Shown here piece after piece: positions 9,831-22,239 of a DNA stretch of 64,000 nucleotides (positions are counted from its first letter, which is position 1; each line of letters opens with the position of its first letter). A model generated the notes under the pieces. That model saw only the letters and a program-made list of their open reading frames with translations, was not told the DNA's origin and searched no databases. Location: assembly GCA_006176705.1 (NCBI GenBank), contig QRFJ01000023.1:456501-520500 (forward strand), given 5' to 3'. The position numbers were made by a program, and so were the translations under genes. This DNA comes from Cocos nucifera. Its lineage: Eukaryota > Streptophyta > Magnoliopsida > Arecales > Arecaceae.

Positions 9831-11400
9831 TGCAACCTTTTTTTTTCCTTTCTATAGATGTATCAATTAGAATATTTAAAGAGTTTGGAATCCATGAAGC
9901 TTCTTGTAACAGTTCTAACTAATTTGTATTGAACAAAAGGCAGTTCTTCTTATATTTGATGTAATCCAAGTGTTTATGTGACATTACTTTGTGAATGGAA
10001 TTAAAAGTTTCGAAGTATGTTGTGCATTCTGAATGTATTTGGATGACGTGCGACTGATGTTTTCTGGCACCGAATAGGATCTCATTAGGAACTGCTTAAG
10101 ATTCAGGTTTTGGAGTACATATAATATATTTGAGATACTTGTTCATTGTGAGTTCTAGAGACCTAAGTATAGTACTTATTTTCACCATCATGACAGGCAT
10201 GTCATCGGAGCACTAGAATAACCATCGTAGTTAAAAGGTCATGGCACCATTGGACTCATAATATACTAGCCTTCGTTATCCTTGAGGATAAACCTTATGG
10301 CGCTGATACTTAAGATTTTAAGTGTGCTTTCCTCATTGATCTCCTTCTTCTTCTCTTTCTTTCTTTGACAATGATCAAGGAATTTGTTGATTTTTGTATG
10401 AATTATTAAGATTGAGAATTATGCGGCTCAACCAATCTCTGGTTTTACCTAATGAAGCCTACAATTTAAGTAGTTAAGTATTTATCCTCTCTTGCGGTGA
10501 TATGCATGATATAACTGAATTTTCTATGAAGCATCTTTATTTGGATGTTTATAATTGGAGTCTTATGAAGTAATTATGTGATGTAACCATGTGCTATGGA
10601 AAATATTAGGTTGTCTCATTTCATTATATATATATATATATATATATATGAGGAAACACGTCGTAGTAAGCCAGCTACGTAGATAGCTCATAGATATCAT
10701 CTACTCCTTTGACTTTGAGATTAAAAAAAAAAAAATGGATCCCTACGTACCATGAATAAATCAGTATGTGTTAACTTTTTTTGAGTGAGATATTAGATTG
10801 TTACAGATGATATTAGAGTAAACGTAGTTTATATATGGCATGCGACACTATAGCACGATCTATTTGAAGCTAAATACAAATTGATCATAGTATTTATTAT
10901 TAGATTTATTCAAATTTGGAGGAGGATGCTAGATTTAAATAAAAAAAGTATGTGAAAATCTACGAGGACACGTGCTTAGTCCTACAACTTCCAGACAACA
11001 TAAGAGTCAACCACTATTTTAAAACTTAGTGTCGGACTCAAGGATCACACAAACTAGATTAGATTGGTAGGATTCCTACTTTGTTTCCTTATTATATTAC
11101 TTAATTTGAGTAAACAATCCAACCCCAAATGTAGTTATTCAGTTCACCAACTCAGCTGAGTTTTTAAGTGGACCAGTATCTGACTCATCTATATATATAC
11201 ATATGTGTGTTTAGATTCTTATATTATATTTTGGATCATTTATATTTATTTAGCATTATGTTATATTTTTAATATTTTTATTATTCACGAATTAACTTGC
11301 TAGAGCCACTTACCCACTTAGAGGTCCGAGCAAGCCAAGATTTTGTGCATCTTAATATTCGTCGACATGTATATTTATAAACTCAAGAGGAGAATATTTC
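9831..11400. other. Intergenic, with one TA microsatellite
   Basis: No gene or recognised element. A (TA)n microsatellite of about 13 units lies at 10624-10650. Confidence 0.5.
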
Positions 11401-11404
11401 AACA

Positions 11405-12560
11405 TCGTTACAAAATTTATTTTTGTAACGTCCCCTTTTCACTGGACGTCAACACCGAACATATCCCTTTGCCGTCACAGCCCCGCTGAAACACTTAACC
11501 ATCCACAAAAATTAAAGCTGGTATTAATGGCATTGTTACGATATTTATTTTAGTAACACTTTCCTTTCATCGGACTTCAATGCTGAGTATGCTAAAGAAT
11601 AGCCATCCAGACAACCAATAGCATCATGGGACTGAAACCAAATCCAATATGAATAGGATACCAATATATCTATATTTATATTTATTTTATTTAATAAATA
11701 TAAATATAATATATAAATATAAATATTATTTAGATATAAAAATTTATATTCATATTTATTTTAAAAGATATGAATATAATTTGGATATTGAAAGTATGGA
11801 TATAATTATGGATATAAATTGATAAATTAAACTTTATAACTATAGAATCAAGATATTATTAAATAAATAATAAATTTAATTAATAGTATATTTATATTAT
11901 TATATATTTTTAAAAAAAATTAATAAGTACTATATAAAATTATATAGGATCATGGATAGATTTGGATATTCGGATACGGATTAGATAGTTGTCCATACCA
12001 TTTCCATATCCATTTTTTTACCGACATGGATATGAATATGGATATTAGTCGGATCCTCAAATTTTTATTAATATCTTAATTGCTTCGGATACAAAAATAA
12101 ATCTAGATATATATTATTCATACCATTTTCATTCCTATCATTATATTATTTATTTTAGTAATGCTCCATTTCGCTAGGCTACCATGCACAATATATCACT
12201 TTCTATTCATGATCCCATTCCAACAATAACTTTACACACAAACTCAATCTAAGAATTAACAATATATATATCATTACCATATTTATTCTAGTAATGCAAC
12301 CTTTTCAATAAATTTCCATATGACAATTTCCAGCCATGGCCCAAACAAAAAGATAGTCATTTAAATAAACTCAAGCTCGGAACCAGTGGCATTATTACAA
12401 TATTTATTTTAGTAACGCCTCCTTTCGCTAAACTTCAATGCACAATATATTAGTTTCCAACCATGACCATATTAAAATGATAACTATCCACGTAAACTCA
12501 AACTAGGAATTAACAACGTCAATACAATATAGAATATGTTGCTTCCGATGGTGGTTCCAC
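11405..12560. repeat. Tandem array, period about 125 bp, interrupted by a MITE
   Basis: The anchor ATTTATTTTAGTAAcg recurs at 11415, 11543, 12148, 12280 and 12402, with a decayed sixth copy near 12525. Spacings are 128, 132, 122 and about 124 bp, except for the gap spanning the MITE at 11630-12140. Units share CACTGGAC/GCTAAACTTCAATGC, an AACCATGACC-like segment, and AAACTCAAGCTAGGAATTAAC. It is a short, satellite-like array with no coding sequence. Confidence 0.78.
11630..12140. mobile_element. MITE (hAT-like, copy 1) inside the tandem array
   Basis: A ~510-bp AT-rich block rich in TATCCATATCC / GGATATGGATAT motifs. It has weak terminal inverted repeats: GGGACTGAAACC on the left, and AGGAATGAAAATGG as the reverse complement of the right end. 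Related copies lie at 20968-21490 and 26576-27073. It interrupts the 125-bp periodic array. Confidence 0.6.
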
Positions 12561-13129
12561 TAAAATGCTAACCATTGCATTGTGCTCTTATTGTCCCTAA
12601 AATTAAGTCTGACCGTTATCACTCCAAGTAATGGTCTTTATATAAGGAAATTCTAATCAGCAACTTATTGGCAAAGTATGTAGTTTCTAATAGGACCTAG
12701 GTGTTCTACCCAAAAAAAAAAAAAAAATCATGGGGTGGAAAGGGATGCATTCTTATCAAAGACAAGGCAAAGAAAATAATACATTAGCATTAGTGTTTAA
12801 TGAAAAGAACGCATTACAAAAAATCAATATTTCATAAAAACCATTATTCCGTTACATGATGTCCCATCAAAATTGTTACTAACATGCAATAGAAAATGTA
12901 ACAATAATTATCTGTCCATAACAAAAATTGTAACGGATGTTATTTATTTAAGCATTCCTAGTTCCTGCTGAATTGTTATTGGCCATAATAATGGCTAGAT
13001 TGCCATTAGTTGTTTAATAGTGCTTAGCTTAAAAATTTTAGTTAATATTTGATTCCACATGTAGTTAATGTTTGATAATGTAGCCTTTTTTAAATAATAT
13101 TATAGTAAGTTATTTCATGTATAAAATAT
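12561..13129. other. Intergenic, nothing recognised
   Basis: AT-rich, with a poly(A) run at 12714-12727. No frame or element is supported. Confidence 0.45.
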
Positions 13130-13430
13130 CTATCCAAACAAGAAAGAAGAAGAAAAAGAAAAGAAGAAAAGAAAAAAAAAAGTAGAAAAGGAAAAAAAGA
13201 AAAGATGAGAAGAAAATAAAAGAAAAAAGATAGGAAGAAAAGAAGGAAAGGAAAAATAAAGAAAAAAAAAAAAAAAAAGAAAGAAGAAGAAGGAAAAATA
13301 AATGAAGGGAGATGAAAATAAAGAAAGGAATACAGAGAAAAGAAAAGGATAGAAATATGGGAGAAGAAAAAAAATAAATGAGGCAAAAGAAAAGGAAAAA
13401 AAGAAGAAAAGCAAAGAAAGGCTAAGGGTT
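13130..13430. repeat. Purine-only (GA/A-rich) tract
   Basis: About 300 bp of nearly pure A/G on the plus strand. It gives spurious minus-strand frames of phenylalanine/serine/leucine (13090-13443). It is a candidate triplex- or H-DNA-forming tract but has no coding meaning. Confidence 0.8.
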
Positions 13431-13793
13431 TGAATTGTTCCAAATTAACTATTCAAAATTGAGTGAATCCGATAGTTTTGCTTGGTTCGAGTTAGTTTGG
13501 CTCCATGGACTTTTTGATAAGCCAAACCCTCAAACTAATCTTAATACCACCATGCTTGTTTGGATTGATATACCCCAAATAGATGATTTAATAGAATTAG
13601 CCTACCACAGCAGACGGATTAAGTGTCTGTTTGGATGTGCCTAAAATTTCATGAGATTCATGACTTCAAGTTGGCCTACTTTAAAGACCCCTAGATATTG
13701 GAAATATAAGTCTAATCCAAACTTTATTTTTTTAGTTGCATTAATCTGAACCTATAAATCTCATGGGATTTAGGTCTGAATATCTTTCAATTG
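13431..13793. other. Unassigned spacer
   Basis: The short frame at 13435-13644 has no recognisable domain. The phrases TGTCTGTTTGGATG and CTCATGGGATTTA suggest the edges of small DNA elements, but I could not pair the termini. Confidence 0.3.
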
Positions 13794-14060
13794 CAAGGTA
13801 TCGATATACCAGCACATAACCCCCACTAGTAAAATGTTGATATACTAGCGCATAATCTCCATCGACAGGATGTCAATAAACCAGTATACAACCCCCACTA
13901 CTAGCAGGATATCGTTATACTAGCGCACAACCCTATTGGTAGGGTGTCAATAAATCACTGCATAACCCCCATTGGTGGTATGTCGATATATCAGTATACA
14001 ACCCCCATTGGCAAGATATCGATATACCAATGTACAATCCTTATTGACAAGGCATCGATA
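13794..14060. repeat. Minisatellite, unit about 43 bp
   Basis: Six to seven imperfect units of the form ATATACCAGCACATAACCCC, then CATTGGTAGGATGTCG. Unrelated in sequence to the one at 6340-6715, but it lies at the equivalent place in the LTR. Confidence 0.75.
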
Positions 14061-15621
14061 CATAGTCAGGCTACAAATTAAAATCCATATTGATTCAAAT
14101 ATTTCTTCAATAAAATTAATTTCGTATTTCAATCGACCAATACACAAGACCATCCAAAATTAAAATCAATCGATCGCAACTTTATAATGAAATCAATATC
14201 TTAGATAATGTATCAATAGTATTCTATAATAGATATAATAAATAAATATCAAGCTTCATGATCACAAATCATAAATAGTATGATTCAAAATTTAATAATA
14301 TAAATATAATAAAATATGCTGATAAATCTAAAAAAGAGTCATATTACTTATCTCACACATATTCCAACAATCCACATAATTTCATTAATTTTTAAAAAAA
14401 ATTTAATTCATAGATCAGACCGCAGTATCCCATGCTAGACAGCTTATCGAGATAACTATACTCCTATACATAATTAAATCAAATAATCAGAAAGGATACA
14501 AATAATTAGGAAGATACGATTCATGAGTAGTCGTATATATCTAACGGTCTGAATCAATTGATCATCTAACTTTATCGGACCAAAAATTATATTAAGATAT
14601 AGGTAGTTCAATAGAGATCAAGAATAATTAAATCAGTGGTATTCAATAAGAGTCATAATCAAGACTGCTATGGTGCCTGACAATCAGAGGTCAGTTGAAT
14701 TAAATAAATTTATTTAATCAAGATCATATGAAGATATAATAGACTCTATAGAGATCAAACAGTTCAAATCTGATGGTATCCGAATGCAGTCAAGATGGGT
14801 GTTAGCATGCTTTTCGATAACCGTGATTCAAGACTTGATTAAGTTTGATCAAAATCATTAAAAGAATGCTTTTTACTCAATCAAACTTTAAGAGATAAAT
14901 TATATATAGAGAGAAATAATTCTAGATAAAGAAAGTTTTAGAGAGAGAAAGTAGAGAGAACGTAAACTTTTTAAAGAGATTGTGGAGATTCAAGCTCAGA
15001 GAAGGAAGAGAGGAAAGAGAGAGAAATTTTCTCTCTTCTTCTTTTCTTTTTTTTCTTTTTTTTTTATTTTTTTCTTTTTTTTTTCTTTTTTTCTTCCTCC
15101 TTTCCATTTTTCTTTAGCTAAAGGGGGGACTGTGTGGTCCCTCTTTATTTCTCGGATTAGAAGTATAGCCGGTGTGTAGCCCAGAGAATCCATATTGGTG
15201 GTCGGCGATGACCATCGGCACCAAAAGATCAAACAAAAAAGGGCAAAAACCCAACCTGAAATAGAGAAAGGGAAGTTCAAGGAAAAAAATTTGACGATTG
15301 CTAGCCGAAAACTTGGACTTTAAAAGCTCAAAGCCAAATAATCTGAGGGTCTTAACTCCTTTTCCGGTGATGTTTGGATTGAAATCCAGCAAGCACAATA
15401 AAAGGCCTCCACGGAGAATTTTTGGTGATTCCCGTTGATTTGGATCTTGAATCTTAATGAAAAAAAGAGAGAAGACCCCTTCCCTTTATATAGGACCAAA
15501 GGAGAGGAGTTTAACTCCTCAGTGGTAATGATTTCCAAGAAGAAGAATCCTGCTGAGAGTCTTCTATTTCTTTTTTTGTTTGGCTTCAAGATTCATGCAA
15601 AGGGGTGGGGTATCACAAACA
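13794..15621 (-). repeat. LTR related in layout to 5665-8070
   Basis: The right terminus reads (minus strand) TGTTTGTGATACCCCACCCC from 15621. The order of parts repeats that of the first LTR: a 43-bp minisatellite (13794-14060), an AT-rich stretch, a purine run (14910-15030), a pyrimidine run (15033-15105) and a GGTCGGCGATGACC segment. A GGCTTCAAGATTCATGCA end then corresponds to GCTTAATGATTTGTATGA at 8040. No primer site or internal region was found to its left, so it is a solo or truncated LTR whose left border is uncertain. All frames within it are spurious. Confidence 0.58.
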
Positions 15622-17257
15622 CTCTCTCTTCTCCTTTCATCTACCCCTCCGCTATCATTCTCTATTGTTATCTTCTCCCCACAACGAGACTTTTCCACTC
15701 CCTCTCGTTTTCTTTTATCCCCTTTCCTAAATCATTTCGCCATTCCCTTCTCCAATTCTCTACAATATAAAAAGAAACCTTTCCCCTGCCGCTACTCGCT
15801 ATTCTTTCCGTAGTTTTTTCCTGTAGGAGGCCCCTAATATCCTTCTAAGACCCCAACCATGCATCATAAGAGTTGCAAAACCTAGTAGACATCTGCCCCC
15901 TAGATTAATTGAACAAGTATTATGGAAACTTTCAATAAAAAATTCCTCTATCACATTTGTTTATCATGTTGTGCACCAATCTAATTTTAGTCTATTTGCC
16001 CTTGTTTTGTTCACGATGATTCTCATTGTTTGCCAAAATTAATTCTTGCATAGATTCTGCATATGCTTGCTGCTTCTTCCTCCGAGGTCTTCTAGATATT
16101 TAATATATTCCACGTAGCCAAATGAACGGAAAATATTAAAATTCAGAAGGATTGGATGTTACACTTATGGTAACTAAATGAAAAGTTTAATTTCATCAGT
16201 TAGGCTTAACCTTCTGAGCTAAATTTAGAAGAAAACGTTGATAACTCGCAATTAGTATAGACGTTAATATATATTATTTAAACCACAATAGGATGATCAT
16301 TGGAAGAGGGATGTTCGGAACTGATTAATTATAAGCAAAGGAGTTTAGGTAAGAAAGAGATATCCTGTAAAAGGAATATAATTTGTTAATGTATTACATA
16401 ATACAAAATTCTTTCATAAAATTTATTTCCTATTCAGCAATAATAAACCTTGTGAAACTTGTTATTAATTAGTAGTCAAGAAGAATAAAACAGTCTCTGG
16501 ATGAAGTAGAATTGTTGTTTGAGCGCCACGGCTTACTATCATTGTAGATCACTACATTATTTCTTTCTCCTCATATCGTGCAACCAGTTCTCGTGACAGA
16601 TCTATTCAGATATTATGCTCTACGTACCAAGAATGTCAGTTTAAACCTGGAATATAAGAAGGCTCTCGTGTTTCCGTTGCATGCAGAAAAGAAGAGCAAT
16701 ATAACCATGCACCCTAGTGGAGGCCGAGTGATCACTTCTAATCATATATACATATGGCATTAATTTGCTATCCGAATCAATAGACAGTATTTATTTTTCT
16801 TATTTCTTGTGCATAATCCATATTTCTCTCTCTTTCAAAAAAAAAAAAAAAAAAAATCCATAATTGCTCATATGATTTGAGATATTGGTATCTTGATCAA
16901 AAGAAATTTTTGTATCGAGAAAGAACTTTGTCATTGATTTCGGCCAAATTGATCTTGTTTTACTGAACCATGATATATTGCACTTAGCAATTATCTATAC
17001 GCAGATAAAAAGCATTTAACACCATAATTTTCAGCTTTTCCTTTCTTTTGTTTTTCCTCCGTTGGCAAGTTTACTATATATATATAGTAGCTTCAATATT
17101 TTATATTTTTTTGGAGTAATATCTAGGATTTGAACTTTGGACCATCTTTTAGGACAAGTTCTCAGAGAAGGGTTGTTTCAATACTCCAATTATAATTATT
17201 GCTAAGAAGACAAAGCTCCTAAAGACTTAAATTATCTGGTTTGAAACTTAATTATGA
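15622..17257. other. Intergenic, nothing firmly recognised
   Basis: A pyrimidine-rich, leader-like stretch (15622-15830) is followed by AT-rich DNA. A poly(A) run lies at 16837-16856. No frame has a known domain. Confidence 0.45.
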
Positions 17258-18020
17258 CTCATTTGGTTTATAGGAAGAATTTTTCTTCAGAAGTTATTTT
17301 TTGGAAAATTATTTCCTGCCAATATAATTTTGCCATGTTAAGTTGACCACGAAAAAATGATCTATTTCAGAATGACTTATATTTGATTGAACATCCATTT
17401 TCTTAAAAAAAATTGTATAAAATACCTATTATATCTTTAATAGATATAAGATCATATATTTATGCTTTCAAATTTTATATAAATAATAATATTATATTTA
17501 TATAAATATAAATATAATATTAATAAATTATAATATAATATTAGATCATAATAATTTATTGTATTAATACTAATATTAATATATAAATTATATATTAGTA
17601 TTAATAAAAATATTATATTAGTATAAATATTAAAATAATATTAATATATTATAAATATTATATTTAATATTAATATTATATTATATTAATATTAATATTA
17701 AGATAATATTAATATAATATTATATTAATATTTATAAGGATAATATTTAATGATATTTTTGATAATTTGTATGTTTTATAATCATATATTTATAAAAAGA
17801 TATTTTTGGAAAGAAAAAAGAGCCATTACTTTTCATCCGTTCTTAAACCCATCTTTCTATGAGTTTCTACTTTTCATAAAATATGAAAAATATCTTCTCA
17901 TGAAAAGAGCTTTTTTTTTATTCTCACTTCTTTTAAAATTTTAACTAAATATGAGGTCTTTTCTTCATTTTTCAAAAATTATCTCTTCTTCCCTCCACTT
18001 TCCGTGAACCAAACGAAGTT
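17258..18020. mobile_element. MITE with AT-rich core
   Basis: Terminal inverted repeats start TTCATTTGGTTTATAGG-like on the left and read TTCGTTTGGTTCACGG when the right end is reverse-complemented. The core (17440-17760) is almost pure A/T. The size of about 760 bp and the lack of coding fit a non-autonomous DNA element. Confidence 0.6.
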
Positions 18021-18129
18021 CTTAAAAGAAATGAGGATGTCTTCATGCATTTATGTTCTATCCAATTTAAGCCCAAAGGAAACTCTACCTCACTAGCTTT
18101 CAATGCTTATGCCTCCCACGCTTGACTTT

Positions 18130-20190
18130 CTACCATATATGGGCACTGGGCTATGCCTGGCACGACCCGACCTAGACCCACCGAGCTAGGTCCAAATAGG
18201 CCATGCCAGGCATGGCCCATCTGGTAAACAAGCCATGTCTGCTCCTGGCATGGCCCTAGGCCTGGGTCTGGTGGGCCATGCTAGGCACAGCATGTGGCGA
18301 TGGATGGCTCTTTTTTTAATATATATAAAAAGTAGTTCAAATGAGCCATGCCAGATCTAATGGGTGGCTTCTTTTTTTTAAAAAAAAAAAAGCAGTCCAA
18401 ATGAGCCATGCCAGACCTGATGGGTGGCTCCGGGCATGGCCCATAATGGCTAATTCATTTTTTTAGTTTTTAGATAATGGATGGTTTTTATTTTTTTACC
18501 ATTTTAACCCCCCAACAACCATAAAATGACTAATTTTAGGGATAATTTATAAAAACAAAAAAAATTAGAATTTCTATTACTTTGGATAATTAATATATCT
18601 AATAATAATTCTGCTCTCAGATTATTAAAGGACTTATTGTATCATATTCTAAATAAAAATTTATTACATATTAAATGCACATGTTATATTTTAAATCTCT
18701 CTGTTTAATCTAGCATTGATATAATTCAAGTCGTTATTATTAAAATTAGAAATACAATTTTTTTTATTCATACTTCAAAAGTAAAACTTTAAGAATTTAA
18801 ACAAATATATATAGATCATGATAAATGCTATAAAAAAACTTAAACTTGATATAATTACTCGTTGTACTCAACGTATACCATGATACATGATACACATCTA
18901 TATAAAAATTTATTGAGTGCATATATTAATGATCGTGGATTAGGTTTTACATCGACTAAAAATGATTGAAACAAAAATAAAATTTTAGAATAATTTTTAG
19001 TTATTTTTTATAATGCCATTGAAATTCTTTATGGAGTTTATTATCCAACCTCTTGTTCAATTTTACAACAAGCATATTTTATTATCTAAAAATTTGTACA
19101 ACATAAATATGATGATGTTTTAGCACCTATTATTTATGAAATAAAATATTTTTTTGATGAAATATTATTTATGAAATGAAATATAAATAGAATGAGTATT
19201 GAAATAGGATATGTTCTATGTATAACTTATCTACTGTATTTGATGCATGTGTTAAATGAAGTGGTATGCTAATTTTATTTAATGTATATTATGAAAACAT
19301 GAATCAAGATCTCAAATCTGCTAAAGTTGAGGTAAACCAACTTTTTTATAATATTTATAATTTATATGATGAAAATGTTCATGAATCTAGCACTTCTCAT
19401 TCGTAAATCTTCATCTCTTCTTCAAAAACTTTTCGTTCATTATCTATTTTCTCATTCATTGTACATAGAAGATATATACATGCTTTTTTAAGTTCATCTA
19501 CATCTTCATCTTTAAGTAGTAAACTTGAATTTTATTTATGAAATGATTTTCAATCTATATATAATAAAAATCAAATAGAATCTTGATATGTTAGTCTGAT
19601 GAAAAAGTGTTAAAAATTATTATCTTATAATATTTGCCATTGCACGTGATATCTTAGCTATGCTGATATCCACAGTAGTATCAAAATTTGCTTTTAATGC
19701 AGATCGATGTATTCTAGATAAAAAAAAAAAAAGAATAGAATGACCGATAAAATAATTGAGATACTGCTTTGCTTCAAAAATTGGTTGGAGGTCGAAGCGA
19801 GACTTCAAGATAAAGATGGATATGATATACCATCCGATGATAATGATACAAATACTGGCGACAATTAATAAGATTTTTATCATTTACTTTCAATTCTTAA
19901 TTCCTATAATTATATTTTTTTATTTTTTAATTATTAAAGTGAGTCATTTCTATTTTTTCATTTTTTCATTGTATTCTGGAAGTCGAGCCTAGTCCCCTTC
20001 TTCCCTTGTACCATGTTGATTGTTATTAATAAACCGATAGGGATTCACACCAAATCCCCTATTATTATAAGATGATTTTTTATTTTTACAAAAAAAAAAT
20101 CCAACATCTATATTTTATTTTACTTCTTACCTCTTTTTTAATTTATAAAAAAATCATATTTTATTTAAATTAAAAAATGGGCTGGGCTAG
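18130..20190 (+). mobile_element. Decayed autonomous-type hAT element
   Basis: The left part (18130-18460) is GC-rich and packed with CATGGCCC / GGGCCATGCC palindromic motifs and a ~70-bp tandem duplication (GAGCCATGCCAGA at 18341 and 18402), like hAT subterminal regions. Transposase remnants follow. A GGGCTGGGCTAGC motif at 20178 may mark the right subterminal region. Exact termini and target duplication could not be fixed. Confidence 0.65.
18640..19868 (+). pseudogene. hAT (Ac-type) transposase pseudogene
   Basis: Several frames together read as the C-terminal half of a plant Ac-like hAT transposase. Recognisable parts are IRNTIFFIHTSKVKL-EFKQ near 18745, and FYNAIEILYGVYYPTSC with LQQAYFII near 19005-19090. 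They continue with KYDDVLAPIIYEIKYFF, and SSKLEFYL before the dimerisation domain. The hAT C-terminal dimerisation domain is best kept at 19629-19868: IARDILAMLISTVVSKFAF, then DKIIEILLCFKNWLEVEARL, ending at a stop at 19868. There are many stops and frameshifts, and the zinc finger and N-terminal part were not found. It is clearly dead. Confidence 0.8.
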
Positions 20191-20967
20191 CATATGAGCC
20201 TATAAACCCTCAGTCTAGTCCGATCCCTTTTAACAGATCATATCTGATATGGTTTATTACTGTAGCAATCCGATTCATACTGGATTGTGGCTCGGCTGGT
20301 TGCCCGTCTACTTTCTTCGCCCGTCCATCGTTTCTTTCTATGGTTTTTAATCCATTTAAGAGGCTCTCAGAAGTCCTTCTAAGCTCCCACCGAAAGCCGC
20401 ACCATCCCACTTTCCAGACTCGGTACCCACTGAAATCTGCATGCATCCACCCATCGATTAGGTTTTTCCTTCTCTCTCTGTAAATACCTGGCCTTTCTCT
20501 CCACTCTCTTCCTCAACACTTCCCCTCTTCTCCTTCGACTCTACCAAGGTGGTGGTTTCTGCTACAAAATGTAGTCCTATTATGTTCCTCCTTACCCTTC
20601 TCCTTTAAGAAGAATCTTTTTCTCAGCCCATCCTCCAGCTTCATCTGTGATGAGATGGAAGAGCTCGGACCTGTTGAACACCCCCTATGTCCTAGATCTT
20701 TAATACCGACTCTCCTCAGAAACGGAAGACGAACGGAAGATCACTGCCTGACATCAGCCTTGTCTTAATTTGATGGGGATGCATTGAGGTGATGGAGTCC
20801 AGGCATAGGGAACCGACAACTTTGTTTCTCTATCAGTGGATGTTTAGTTTTTGTTGCTGCTCTTGTTTGATCACCTTGTGGTCTGTGGCACTTCAGATCT
20901 ATTTCTTCTTTTTCTGTCTCCTTTCTCCACCAGTTTGAACTCTTTATATCGTGCCATGCTATTTATA
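20191..20967. other. Unassigned GC-richer segment
   Basis: Contains a pyrimidine-rich leader-like stretch with a possible TATA (TGTAAATACC at 20479) and short frames (for example 20655-20769) without any domain I recognise. It could be a gene relic or a transposon-carried fragment. Confidence 0.25.
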
Positions 20968-21490
20968 TATTTAGGGCTACAATTAAAATTATGGGAGATG
21001 AAAATAATATGGATATTATGCATTTTCGTATTTGAATCAATTCAGATATAGAAAAAAATTTAAAAATTTGACTAATATATGTATTCATATCTATATCCAT
21101 AAAAAAATAGATATGGGCATCAATAGATAACTATCTAATCTGTATCCAAATATCCGAATCTATATATAATTCTATATAATTTTATATAATATCTATTAAT
21201 TTTTTTAAAAAATTATACAATCATATAAACATATTAATAACTTAATTTATCTTCTATTTAGTAATATCTTTAATTCTGTAATCATAAAGTTTAATTATCT
21301 AAGTTATATCCATCATTATATCCATACTTTCAGTATTCGAATCGTATCAGTATCTATTTAAAATAAATATAGATATAAAATTTTTGTATCTGAATAATAT
21401 CTATTTTCATATTTGTATTCGTTAAATAAAATAAATATAGATATAAATAAGCTGCGATCTGATCCATATCTAATTCGATCTCAGCCTTAG
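20968..21490. mobile_element. MITE (hAT-like, copy 2, opposite orientation)
   Basis: Rich in ATATCCATA / TATGGATAT motifs. Reverse-complemented, its right end (GGCTGAGATCGAATTAGATA) aligns with the start of the copy at 26576. The left end, TAGGGCTACAATTAAAAT, would be the other terminus. Confidence 0.55.
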
Positions 21491-21835
21491 AGATCTCAAT
21501 GCATTTTGATGTATTGATCACTGGTGTCACTAATTAAAGTGTCTTCCATTTTTTCGCCTTGGAAGTGCATATAAAATGATAAATAAGTTCTTTCTTTTTT
21601 TTGGATCATTATCAACAAAATTAATTATATCATTTAAAGCATCCTGGATTAGGGATGCAAATGAGTCAAGCCGCTCGCGAGCTACTCGAGCTCGACTTGG
21701 GTCCAGGCTCGGCTCGACTCGTCTAATATCGAGCTCGAGTAGCTCGATTAATTTTTCGAGTCGAGCTCGAAGGCTCGCAAGTCTATTCAAATATTTATTA
21801 TATTAATTTAATATTTTAAATTATAATATATATTA
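21430..21835. repeat. Direct repeat copy A (about 400 bp)
   Basis: Matches 22240-22640 from AATAAATATAGATAT, through CTCAGCCTTAGAGATCTC, GTGTCTTCCATTTTTT and GGGATGCAAATGAGTCAAGC, to the AT tail. It includes the end of the copy-2 MITE and a CTCGAGCTCGA-rich transposon terminus. Divergence is modest, with substitutions and small gaps. Confidence 0.85.
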
Positions 21836-22239
21836 TTGATGTAGAATTTGGTTGACGTCGGATCAAGCTGGAGTCGAGGAAGACGAGGTCGTCGTCGGTA
21901 ACCTGTAAAATAAAATTTTGTCTGAAGTCGGTGGTGGCTCTGGTAGGACCCTCCGACGATCAAGTCAATTCTTTTGGCCAATAGAAATAGAGTGCTCGAA
22001 AAAGAGTTCGGCAGAGTTTCGAGAAGGAGCAGAGATAGAGAAAACGTATCTGGAGGATCCTGTTTTATAGATGGAGCTTGTTGTAACTGTTCGGTAGTAG
22101 AATTGCATATAGTAGACTGATAAATGACAGTCGTAACCGTTCTGATAAATGACAGTCATAACCGTCCTGATAAATATCAAACATAATCGTTCTGATAAAT
22201 GACAATTGTAACCGTTCAACAGTAGAATCGTCTATAGAA
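21836..22239 (-). repeat. LTR fragment between the two direct repeats
   Basis: Contains GACGTCGGATCAAGCTGGAG, a GTCGGTGGTGGCTC segment and GACCCTCCGACGATCAAGTC, wording typical of monocot LTRs as I know them. It also has four tandem ~27-bp units (CTGATAAATGACAGTCGTAA type, 22118-22220). No termini were defined. Confidence 0.5.

Noticed and set aside
13794..14060. CRISPR-like array of repeats and spacers
   Set aside because: Repeats are imperfect, contiguous 43-bp minisatellite units inside a plant LTR; there is no spacer structure and no cas genes.
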